A stretch of DNA of 64,000 bases from Trichaptum fuscoviolaceum. Lineage: Eukaryota; Basidiomycota; Agaricomycetes; Hymenochaetales; Trichaptaceae. This document shows positions 55,132-64,000 of this stretch, piece by piece; the first letter of the stretch is position 1; every line of letters begins with the position of its first letter. The position numbers and the translations under genes are program-made. The stretch is from positions 2,757,785-2,821,784 of the forward strand of contig CAJSYZ010000012.1 in NCBI GenBank assembly GCA_910574455.1. Reading direction: 5' to 3'. The notes beneath the pieces are model-generated. The model had not been told where the DNA came from. It made no database searches and saw only the letters and a list, made by a program, of their open reading frames with translations.

Positions 55132-56205
55132 ATGTTGGACAACGACGACGAGGATGAGTTGGGTCTTGGGCAAGTGTTTGTGGTAAGTCATTATACTTTG
55201 GTGTCTAACCTCTAATACTGATTCGTAGGCTAGGAACCTCCAAGGCCACCTACGCCAGAGCCAAGTACAGCTATCTACACTCGAACGAACGTCAACGACG
55301 GCGAGCAAAACTCCTGGAAACAGATAGAGATCAGGCTCGTCGGTTCGCATCCTCTGTGGGCCCACCATCTGTACGTGCTCTCATCGCAAGAACTCGCAAA
55401 CTTTTTCATCTGATGCAAAGTGATTTAGCATAGCTGGAATGCAGCACGCGCCTTCGCAACCTACTTAGATCGCAATTCGACATTGTATAGGGGGAAGAAC
55501 GTTCTTGAGCTCGGTGCGGGGGGAGGGCTTCCGGGACTTGTGACTGTGCTGAATGGAGCGAGGAAGGTGCGTAATCAACAATCATCTTTGTTATGTAGAT
55601 AACTCATTCTGTTCGTTCAGACGGTTCTAACAGACTACACCGACCAAATTCTGCTTGACAACCTGTCGCTAAATGTTTCCCATAACATTTCACCCCAGTC
55701 TCAAAGTCATGTCGATGTGCTTGGCTACATCTGGGGTGCGCCGGTAGACAAACTTCTTTCTGCTGCCTCGCCCGAAGGAGACAAATATGATCTGATCATC
55801 CTATCGGATCTGATCTTCAATCACTCGCAGGTTCGCTACGCTTTCCCAGCCTACCTGCTATCTATTACTTATGTTGATCTGTTACAGCACGACGCCTTGC
55901 TTCGAACCTGCTCTCATACAATCAGACATCCTTCAACCACCGGGGGTGTCGACCCGCCATGCCTTCTCGTCTTCTATTCTCACCATCGTCCGCATCTTGC
56001 GTCTCGAGACCTCGAGTTCTTCGCGAAAGCACGCGAGGCAGGATGGGTATGCGAGAAGATTCTAGAGGAGATGTTTGACGTACGTTATCTCGTTCTATCA
56101 GTTGGCATTGAACTTGACCCCTCTTGTCAGCCTATGTTCCCGGATGACCCTGGAGAGGAGGAAGTGCGAGCGACTGTCCATGGATGGAAGTTGACTCTTT
56201 CATAG
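55132..56205 (+). CDS. EFM7: EFM7/NNT1-type protein methyltransferase, right-arm copy
   Basis: Exons 55132-55182, 55234-55370, 55434-55566, 55621-55830 and 55888-56205 total 849 nt (282 residues), each exon equal in length to its left-arm counterpart. L-E-L-G-A-G-G-G-L-P-G and L-S-D-L-I-F-N-H-S-Q are unchanged. T-D-Y-P-D has become T-D-Y-T-D (Pro to Thr) just after the acidic SAM-contact strand, a change in an otherwise well-conserved motif. The fourth intron starts gttcgc, weaker than the gtgcgc of the left copy. Confidence 0.8.
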
Positions 56206-56420
56206 CTTTCGAAAAGGCCCAATAGTTGCGGCTGTTCGATGTGGTGTACAGACGCATCTGAATCATCAAAGGTGTATATTGATAGGCTAACTGTGTTGCA
56301 TGTTGTTGCACTATATAAATACAAACAAAGATTAAAATTATATACATAAAAGACAGTTGGATTAAGAGAGTACATAACGTGAAACAGAAATGAAATCAAA
56401 GAATGAAATGCCCATCTTCC

Positions 56421-57793
56421 TCATCGTGCAGACCGAGTTGTTGATCGTTTCCGGTTCGAATCCTGCTCAGCCTTGCCATGGACAGGGAACATCTTCGACA
56501 GCTCGAGACGGTTCTCTGCAGTATCTTCAACTTGACAAAGAGTCTTCGCATCCATATGCTCCTCAATATTGACTGCTTGCGCGAGACCATCCGGGTATGT
56601 TCTGCAATAACTAAGAAACAGGTCAACTGCGTAAGCGAGGTGCTTGACGCGGCCCATTTGCAAGAGTTCGCGTGTTGGGCCTCTACCTCCCTGGATGATG
56701 GACTCCCGAACCTGTTCTTCGATCCAGGGCGCGGGATCGGAAAGACAGGGTCTGCACCAGGACTCGATAATGTCGTCAAGAAGGTAGTGCTCGTACATGC
56801 TCTTTTTTGTACGAACTTTGTCCGACATGTTTTGTACAGCCAAGCCTGTGTTGCTGAGGTGTTGTACCTTGCCGGCCTTTCGGAATTGTTCGTGATTGCA
56901 CCCGGACATCATCCACGATGCAAGGGCGAGATAGAAGAACAGTTGGTAAAAGACATCTGTCAGTCTTTTGTGATCCCGTGCAATCCAGCCATATCTCTCG
57001 GAGAACCAAGTGAGCTTGAGTTGGAGGTAGTACGAGAATCCCGACGTGGAAAATTGGGGAGGTAGGTGTTCGGGAAGACCGATGAAAATAAAGCTCACGG
57101 GAAGGTGGTAAGGATTGATCTTTTCTATCAGGTGGTAAATCATATAAGCCACGATGGTGCACACAGACGGATGAGCGGCAGACTGTTGTGCTCGGGGAGT
57201 CCTTCTCCACGAGGATTTACGACAAACCGTCGCCTCCGACTTAGCATGCCTGGAAGGCTGCGTCTTTGTGCTAGCACCTACCACTCCCGCTCGAGCAGAA
57301 GCAGTCGTGGCGGAACCGGCGGTGGACGCATGATCAGCCGGCTTGGGAGCACTCAAGACTGGAATGCCATCGCCTAGTTTTATGAAGGAAAGTCAAGCAA
57401 AGCAACCGCCGTAGACAATTGCAAAGAAAGCCGCACCTTTCTTTATGGAGTTCACAATCCCTGACGGCACTGAAGTGCGATTCTGCGGTCGTGACTTCAA
57501 AGGCTCCCTTGCTGTCGACGTTGTTAGAGGCCGCTTCGCAGCTGAGCCTTTCGGCCTTTGGTCTCTGAAGGGTTTGATTGTCAGCACATCTCTTAAATAT
57601 GTATGAAAAAGCGTACGGAGTGAAGGGGTCCACGTCATCTCCATTTGGGTTACTTCTCAGGATAGGTTCGTTCTGGTCCTCTGCGACAAGAAGTCAATGC
57701 AGCTTCTGTATCTAGTGCGCAGAGGAACAACGCACTGAACTTCTTGTGCTTCCGCTTTTGTGGTGGAGAGGGAGGGTGGGGACGCTTTGGCAT
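56421..57793 (-). CDS. Family X, short form, right-arm copy
   Basis: Exons 57793-57736, 57680-57617, 57564-57437 and 57373-56421, 400 residues. Same architecture as 32299-33682, with changes concentrated in the disordered part (D-Q-R-P-K-G instead of T-Q-T-P-K-G; A-G-S-A-T-T-A-S-A-R). The C-terminal domain is nearly unchanged, which suggests it is the constrained part. The upstream TATA box differs (see the promoter entry). Confidence 0.8.
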
Positions 57794-57844
57794 GGCTTGT
57801 ACTGCAAAGAAAGAGAATACGTAGAAGGAGAATGCGATGATCAG

Positions 57845-57938
57845 AAGCGCCTGCGCTTAGAGGAGTATAATGATAGTTCGAGTTAGTGAATGAGAAGAGA
57901 AGAAGAAAGAGGCAAGTAGAATGAACGTACTATTTGTA
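57845..57938 (-). promoter_or_regulatory. Family X promoter, right-arm copy: 14-bp element intact, TATA box altered
   Basis: AAGCGCAGGCGCTT (minus strand) at 57845-57858 is intact. At 57931-57938, where the other active copies have TATAAAGA, this copy reads TACAAATA. Confidence 0.5.
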
Positions 57939-58806
57939 CAGGGCACCTTGGACAGAGCGTCATTCATCTCGACGATTGAACAAAGAGGCTGATGGCTCGC
58001 CGCATGGGTGATGAAAGGTGAAAGAAACCTTCGTCTTTCATAAGACTGCCTAAATCTCAGATTGATCTGTAGCACCAGCATTCATTAGGACAAAGACATT
58101 GTCACGGCCCTAATTTGTCCAGCATGGATGTCGTGGACCAGTAGTCGATCATATAGAAAGTTGTGTGGTCTGGTCGCCATTTCATCGTAGTTTAAGACAC
58201 AGAAATGGGATAGCTAATATGAGAGGTCTTTGACCTTCAGTAGAATCGTGTAGCAAATGGAAAAGAATGTAGCAGCAGCAATGAAATACAAGAAGAACCA
58301 GGGCCTGAGTCGCTCACATGTTCATCATGTTTAAGTTGAAGGCTGATCGTGAGAAATATCTTCCATTAAAATTAAAATTCAAGTTCAAGTTCACTGGCAA
58401 GGCAACTCATGCTTCAACAACTTCAACGAGTGTCCGGCGACTCCTGAACCATCACCAACTCTCTTAGGCTGAAACTTCCATAATAGCTCTCTAAATAAGA
58501 CTCAGGAAAACGAACATCAGATCAACTTAAATTCTTGATTCAGGAGAGACAGATCTGCTTCTACAATCTCATCGAGTCCAGCAACGCACTTCATGAGAGG
58601 TGTCTCTCCTGCTATCTAGACTTTCCATCATTTTCGGAAGTGATTTTAGGGGGATAAATCTCCGGGACGATGGTGCTTTTGCCAGATTTCGCCTGCCTTA
58701 ATGTGCACTGATATTTGTACATATTTGTACACAGAAGTATGGTAGTATATAATGTCGCGCAAAGTCATTTGTTTTTTCTTATTGATTCAGATAGGAAATC
58801 GAGCCT
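57939..58806. other. Intergenic, mirror of 31280-32153
   Basis: Divergent upstream DNA of family X and kinase-like A, including the (ACTTGA)n tract at 58361-58390. No gene seen. Confidence 0.45.
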
Positions 58807-59883
58807 ATGAGGATTACGAGGAATGGTCTGGTGAGCCTGGCACTGGAATCCTGATATCAATTCTGATCCTTTTATGACAGGCAAGTAACGATATCGTACG
58901 GCTTCATGTCCAAGGATGTACGAAGGTTGGCTCAGATTACACCGAAGCCCTTGCATTTCGCAGAATAGATATACCAGCTGATTTCATCGGCACGCAGAGG
59001 TGGGATGGAAAAACCCATGAGCCGCGAAGAACAGTTCCCCTTGACCCCTCCTCCGAGTACCACGTAAGCTTCAGTCTCGGCAATAAGTTGAGTGCTGGAT
59101 CGTCGGGGTTGGTCTACGAGGTTTTGAATCCGACACTGGTGCACGAAAGCGCGTCAGCCGGTTATGTTGATATTCCTCCGCTCGTTATCAAAATCGCAGC
59201 ACGCACGAAGAACAAGAACCTGGCACGTGAAGCATGGTTCTACGACGAGATGCAGACTCTCCAAGGAGTAGTCATACCACGCTGTTATGGATGGTTCGAA
59301 GCACCGCTTTCCGAGGGCACCACTTTCACTCCTTGGGAGAACGATGACATGGAGCGTTTTTTTCCAGAAGATGACCCAACAGGAGAAAGGTTCTTCTCGT
59401 ACTGGGAGCGTGGCGCATTCAACGAGGATTCACGCACATTGTTAGATCGACTACATGGCGATCATACGGTCTCGTTCATCCTCCTGGAACGACTAGGTGG
59501 TCCATTCCTGCCAGCCGGAGTTCCTTTATCAAAAGAGATGCAGTGCGTACAGATTGAGTCCATATCTGACTGACTTCAGACTGATTCAGTCGTATGTTAG
59601 AGACGAAGTAGCGGATGCCTACGCCGAGCTATCCCGTCTCCACATTGAACACTTCGACGTTCGCTACGACAATATTCTTTCGGTGCTTCCGCCACCCGAT
59701 GGACAACCGTCCATACCTTCCAGCCATAACGGACATGTATTCAAGTGTCGAATCATCGACTTCGAGCTCTCCAGGAAGATCATGCAAAAGCCAGAAGTTA
59801 TTCTTCGCTGTATGATGGGATTTGTTAAACACATGCTTGAAGGATTGCCTGATAACGACTTCTTCAGGCAATCCTTCTTTTAA
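58807..59883 (+). CDS. Kinase-like protein A, right-arm copy
   Basis: Exons 58807-58830, 58881-59542 and 59601-59883, 322 residues. Numbering on this copy: glycine-rich loop about 75-87 (L-G-N-K-L-S-A-G-S-S-G-L-V-Y), lysine 112 (V-I-K-I-A), helix glutamate 125, catalytic Asp248 and Asn253 (H-F-D-V-R-Y-D-N), metal Asp282 (I-I-D-F-E). The kinase core is thus compact, with a 25-residue loop between the catalytic and DFG-like motifs. There is no signal peptide, transmembrane segment or extra domain. An 8-residue first exon precedes A-S-N-D-I. Confidence 0.85.
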
Positions 59884-60301
59884 GCACTCATCCGATTCCT
59901 TTCATTCCGAGTTATGATACTTTCGCCGAGCTGGAATACGATTAATGAACTATTTTTGAAGATAAAGAATGTCTAAGAAATTGAACATTATTAAAAGGGT
60001 GTTTTACGGTTACACACTTTTTGTTGCGTCCTGATGCTCCCAATTCAGGAAGAAGACTGCGATTCAGCGTCTCATGACACTGAATTGGGCGATTTCCAAG
60101 TTAAAATGCCGACGTTTTAGACGGCTACTAGTAGGGCGTCACGCGATATGAGTCAAAGGAAGCATGTTCGATATCATTACATACTTCCGACAGACGCCAC
60201 GACGCGTGTTGGCCAATTTTTACATTAAGTAAGGCTTGCAGCTTGCTTAAAAGGTCCTCTTCGTCGTACATTCACCATTGGTCAATGGTGACATGATATC
60301 A
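59884..60301. other. Intergenic between tandem kinase-like genes
   Basis: 418 bp mirrored at 29793-30202. No gene seen. Confidence 0.4.
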
Positions 60302-61365
60302 ATGAGTTCTGCGAAAACTAAATTAGTGAGTTCTTAACTAATGAAGTGCTGTTAATATTTACAACCTCACAGGCAAGTAACGACATTGCACGGGTTCACG
60401 TGGAGAGCTGTACAAAAGTCGGCCCGGACTACACTGAAGCTCTTGAATTCCGAAGAATAGAAATACCAGTCGACTTCATCGGCACGAGACCTTGGGACGG
60501 AAGAAACTATGAGCCACGTAAAACCTCACCCATGAATCCCTCTTCCGGGTACGTCATACGATTCACGCTCGGCAGAAAGCTTGATGCGGGATCTTCGGGC
60601 TTGATCTACGACGCCCTGAATCCATCACTGGTCAGCGCAGATGTGGAGGCCATTGAATTTGCTATTCCACCGCTTGTTATCAAAATCGCGGCGCGCACGA
60701 AGAACAAGAACCTCGCGCGAGAAGCATGGTTCTACGACGAGATGCAGACTCTCCAAGGAGTAGTCATACCCCGCTGTTACGGATGGTTCGAGGCGCAGCT
60801 TGCTGAGAGCACCACTTTCGTTCCGTGGGATACCGACGATATCGAGCGCAGCTTCCCCGAAGACGACCCAACAGGCGAAAGATACTTTATATACTGGGCC
60901 CGCGGTGCCTTCAACGAGGACTCGCGCCCATTGGTGGATCGGCTACATGAGGATCGTACAGTCTCGTTCGTCCTTCTGGAGCGACTTGGTGGTCCATTCC
61001 TTCCAGTTGGTATCCCATTATCTAAAGAAATACGGTAAGCTTAGACAGTGCTTCCTTTCTCTGACTTACTGATAAAGTTATGTGTCAGAGATGAAGTCTC
61101 CGATGCCTTCGCTGAGCTTTCCCGCCTGTACATCGAGCACAACGACGTCCGCTACGCAAATATTCTTTCGGTGCTACCGCCACCCGAAGGTCAGCCATCC
61201 ATACCTTCTACCCATAACGGGAGGGTGTTCAATTGCCGCATCATCGATTTCGAGTATTCACGGAAAATACTAGAAGAACCAGAAGGCATCCATGAGGGTA
61301 TGATGAGTTGGGCGAAGATCATGCTGGACAACTTACCTGGAAACAGGTTTGTAGGTCAATTCTAA
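60302..61365 (+). CDS. Kinase-like protein B, right-arm copy
   Basis: Exons 60302-60325, 60373-61034 and 61089-61365, 320 residues. The first exon reads M-S-S-A-K-T-K-L. The catalytic loop is H-N-D-V-R-Y-A-N and the metal motif D-F-E-Y-S. Compared with gene A the loop Asp-Asn spacing is identical, but the residue before Asn is Ala instead of Asp. It differs from the left-arm twin by about a dozen conservative substitutions (for example E-D-A-L against E-E-A-L). No disruption. Confidence 0.85.
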
Positions 61366-62772
61366 TGCGATGACTGCCTGTCCCCGAGAAAGTCGTTTTA
61401 GATGACCCACCACCGGATGATACCACGGATTGGTGTTATCTAGAGTAATAGTTTAGTAAATTGTTTGAATACGAACATAGTATGGTGATTTAGCAGTTGG
61501 TACCCTTCGATAGACCATTTGCACCGTATGATATATCCTGGATATGCAAAATAAGCTAAGAAGTTCGAATGCGATAGCAATAAAGACCCCAATTGCCGGT
61601 CCCGGCATGTAAGTAGGGGTGATACATATGCATAACTCACCTAACTTCACTTAGTCCAAGAGAGCACTGCCAGGAATACCTGACACTCAGGGATACATAC
61701 CTCAGTCATCATCGTCTAGCACATTACTCTCCCTTTTGCTTTAGCCACTACATCTCCGGAGTTCTCATATCCAAAATTCCAACATATACGACAAGTTTGC
61801 GGGGCATTGATGAAGTATTGCAATGTTAATCCATCGAGCGAAAGTCTGTAGCTTATGTGAAAAGTAAGTGTTAGTGAACAAGAGGTACAGCATGACGTGT
61901 GTCGAACTCCTTTGTCACGGTGATGGTTGAATAATGTGACGTCACGCGTCAGGACAACACCAACTCAACTTCAAACTTCTCTTACTTCTTCCTTGACGAC
62001 ATTAACCCTCTGTGACATATCTGGCTTCATATTGCACCTCTTGCTTATCTTATTGTCGATAGGCCGATTGTACAGAGCTCGGTTCAAAGTGCCATGGCGC
62101 TTAGACAACATTATTGTTTCTGAAGCATTCGAGCGGCTATTTGTCTCGGATTTGAACGATTCCATTATTATGGCTCGCTCGAAAGATATGGCATAGCTTT
62201 ACACACCACAGAGTGCAGCATCATCAACTCCCTTCCAAGATGATCTTGTGAAAGACATTTCGAGAGGATAGCATCAATGAACTTGCACGGCTCTCGGTTA
62301 TAGCAATAACCGCTGACCCGATCGAACTAAGGACTGCCACTCTCGAGTCTCGACTTCGTCTGTCTCGAAAACTCACACGAACATCACGCTTGTCTCATCA
62401 TGTAGCACCCATGGCCATGCGCCTTCCATTCCCAAAGGCCCTGTCTTTGGCTTTGCTACGAATAAGGCAGGTTGGCGCATCGCCCATCAGCACCGCCCTC
62501 GTACACAGGTCTGTACGTTTTGCGCGGTCGACATGCTGTTCTAGTGTCCACGTACTTACACGCCTCCTTCATCTAGCAGCGCCCATGGCTATGCGCTCAT
62601 ACATTTTTCTATGTATTTCCAAATACCTCTCTTAGGACTCACCACGGATAGGGCAACACGGCGCCTCGCTCATTCGCACAGCCCTCGTACGCGAGGTCTG
62701 CGTCGTCGTCCTCTTGTCAGCAGTCACTTTCATCTTCACCCACCACCCAAGACAATTGACGGCCTCCAAATC
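61366..62772. other. Upstream region of telomere-proximal MLKL-like gene
   Basis: Contains the tandem pair of about 175-bp repeats at 62396-62745 and an uncertain frame at 61927-62196 (89 codons). That frame has a leucine-rich hydrophobic stretch and ends F-E-R-L-F-V-S-D-L-N-D-S. In the left arm its hydrophobic half is interrupted, but the last 35 codons stay open, so they might be an exon. Confidence 0.4.
62396..62745 (+). repeat. Two imperfect tandem repeats, about 175 bp each
   Basis: Unit 1 (about 62396-62570) and unit 2 (about 62570-62745) share CCATGGC(C/T)ATGCGC near the start and GCCCTCGTAC(A/G)C(G)AGGTCTG near the end, with diverged sequence between. They lie directly upstream of the MLKL-like ATG, so they may carry its promoter. 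Confidence 0.55.
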
Positions 62773-63607
62773 ATGTCAGAGCAAAACACCCGTCCAGCTC
62801 AACTAGTCGTAGCCAGTAACGAAACTACTCGCAGACGCAATCGCGGAGCAGTTTCGGTTTCGGCGAGAATGGGGCTCGCAGCTTTCCTCCTTGTGGTGGA
62901 GGCTTTGTACCAGTCGGCGGATGCCTTCCCTCCGTTGAAGAGTGCTGTCGGGGGAATTATGGCTATTTTGACCTTGTACGAGGTATGCAATTGCATTCCG
63001 TTTTCTCATTTTATTATATTGACTCCGAAGCAAAGAGCGTTCGTGGAAACCGCTCGGATGCAAGGCAGCTAGTAGAACGAGCGTCTCAGATATTCTTTCT
63101 GCTGAAGGAAACGACACAAGATGCGCAATGTATCACACCAGAGGTCCTAGAAGCAATCACATCTATCGATCAGTGGGTAGTTTCTTCATAATCGAAGAAT
63201 GTGGTCAACTGAGAATCATCTTTGGTTCAGTGTTCTCCAAGAAGTTGTTAATGAGCTCAACCAGATACTGGCGACTAGCAAGCTTAATCGTGTCCTCTTC
63301 AAGAAGAAGCATAATTCTCAAATCAAAAAGTTGACCCAACGACTCTCAAATGCATTGGCTGACTTCCAGGTACGTCGTCCACATGAATTAGCAGGCATCG
63401 TATGAATCGCTCCCATTCACTTAGCTCTCGTCTATGATACGGATACAGAATAGTCAGGAGGAGGCGAGGCAGTGCTTGGTCCGCATTGAAAGTACCGGAC
63501 GCAAGAATACTGTACTAGTATGTAGTGGCTGTACGCAACCGCGATCTGATGGGAAGAGTTTGACTTCCTTATTTTTTTTTGATAATGTGGTTTCCCAATT
63601 AGGATAA
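62773..63607 (+). CDS. Small helical protein resembling MLKL/HeLo N-terminal bundle, telomere-proximal copy
   Basis: Exons 62773-62982, 63036-63172, 63231-63369 and 63425-63607 give 222 residues. Helix pattern: F-L-L-V-V-E-A-L-Y-Q-S-A-D then P-L-K-S-A-V-G-G-I; N-R-S-D-A-R-Q-L-V-E-R-A; I-D-H-V-L-Q-E-V-V-N-E-L-N-Q; L-T-Q-R-L-S-N-A-L-A-D-F-Q; S-Q-E-E-A-R-Q-C-L. The last exon ends in a tail (V-C-S-G-C-T-Q) that differs from the left copy by indels. The ATG is supported by identical context in both arms. This is the last gene before the telomere, about 215 bp away. The cell-death domain resemblance is by pattern only. Confidence 0.65.
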
Positions 63608-63799
63608 AAATGTGTGACGACCGAACTGTCTAAATCTGGGACTACCTCAGCAACACCTGTGTTCAGACGTTAGAGGGACACACCAACCACGTCTCGTTTG
63701 CCCGTATTCCACCCTAGTCTGCCCTTGATCGTCGTTCGGAGGATGGTACGATTAAGCTCCGGAACTCGGGCACGTACCGCCTATATATATGACGCTTCC

Positions 63800-63816
63800 G
63801 ACTACCGGAGGTAGTC
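63800..63816. repeat. Short perfect hairpin at the telomere junction
   Basis: GACTACC (63800-63806) and GGTAGTC (63810-63816) are exact reverse complements with a GGA loop, six bases before the first TTAGGG. Confidence 0.6.
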
Positions 63817-63822
63817 GGTGGG

Positions 63823-63960
63823 TTAGGGTTAGGGTTAGGGTTAGGGTTAGGGTTAGGGTTAGGGTTAGGTTAGGGTTAGGGTTAGGGTTAGGGTTAGGGT
63901 TAGGGTTAGGGTTAGGGTTAGGGTTAGGGTTAGGGGTTAGGGTTAGGGTTAGGGTTAGGG

Positions 63961-64000
<40 letters not shown>
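63823..64000 (+). repeat. Terminal telomere repeat (TTAGGG)n
   Basis: About 30 units of TTAGGG in the G-rich-strand orientation expected for a right-hand chromosome end. Three variant units are visible: TTAGG at 63865-63869, TTAGGGG at 63930-63936 and TTTAGGG at 63979-63985. Confidence 0.98.

Larger units (their letters stand above)
54310..63070 (-). repeat. Palindrome 2, right near-identical arm, telomere side
   Basis: Inverted match of 26940-35770, of practically the same length. Diverged homology continues inward to about 52770 and outward to about 63608. The remaining 215 bp to the telomere are unique. Confidence 0.85.

Noticed and set aside
56440..56470. tRNA-like B box (GGTTCGAATCC)
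   Set aside because: It lies inside the last exon of family X, is present at the same codons in the other copy (33640-33660), and has no A box, acceptor stem or cloverleaf around it.
3948..63070. Both palindromes as assembly artefacts
   Set aside because: The arms differ by many substitutions and indels, keep frames through in-frame changes, and carry older diverged homology at both flanks. A misjoined duplicate of the same reads would be identical. Read depth would settle it.
63789..63983. Val-Arg / Leu-Gly repeat ORF
   Set aside because: Pure translation of the telomere hexamer array.
1..64000. CRISPR arrays, bacterial-type operons or promoters
   Set aside because: No regularly spaced short repeats; genes are intron-rich and eukaryotic.

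Overview
The window is the end of a basidiomycete (probably Agaricomycete) chromosome. The right edge is a terminal (TTAGGG)n array from 63823 to 64000, so everything described here is subtelomeric. Genes are split by many 50-80 nt GT..AG introns. The families are typical of mushrooms: an OTT_1508-like deaminase, a Zn2Cys6 regulator, a MYND-finger protein, atypical kinases, and small proteins resembling the N-terminal helical bundle of MLKL/HeLo proteins. No rRNA, tRNA, CRISPR array or intact transposon was seen.

Layout. Two very large imperfect palindromes fill the window. Palindrome 1 (about 1.4-24 kb) has near-identical arms at 3948-8125 and 17336-21508, each carrying a membrane-anchored aspartic protease. 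Its flanks are diverged on both sides. Outside lies family X: a pseudogene at 1360-2604 against a long gene at 22748-25181. Inside lies a pair of 519-residue deaminase-like proteins that lack the catalytic glutamate (8413-9972 and 15572-17131). The centre holds a deaminase with an intact H-x-E / C-x-x-C site (10702-12372) and an unrecognised 526-residue protein (13266-14846).

Palindrome 2 (about 26-63.6 kb) has near-identical arms at about 26940-35770 and 54310-63070. Reading inward from the telomere, each arm carries an MLKL/HeLo-like small protein, two tandem kinase-like genes, a family X gene, an EFM7-type methyltransferase and a MYND-finger gene. The high-identity tract ends abruptly inside the MLKL-like gene on the outer side and inside the MYND gene on the inner side, as expected of inter-arm gene conversion. 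The 15-kb centre holds an atypical short-chain dehydrogenase (41096-42044), a nine-exon Zn2Cys6 transcription factor (42704-45791), an MLKL-like pseudogene (51452-52327) and long gene-poor stretches.

The left edge cuts through another kinase-like gene, and a decayed family X / EFM7 / MLKL-like module lies at 22.7-26.3 kb. The same cassette has therefore been copied, inverted and eroded several times. Intron positions given here come from reading splice sites and aligning duplicate copies. Where two copies exist, exon lengths agree and total lengths are multiples of three. Percent identities are by-eye impressions, not computed values.
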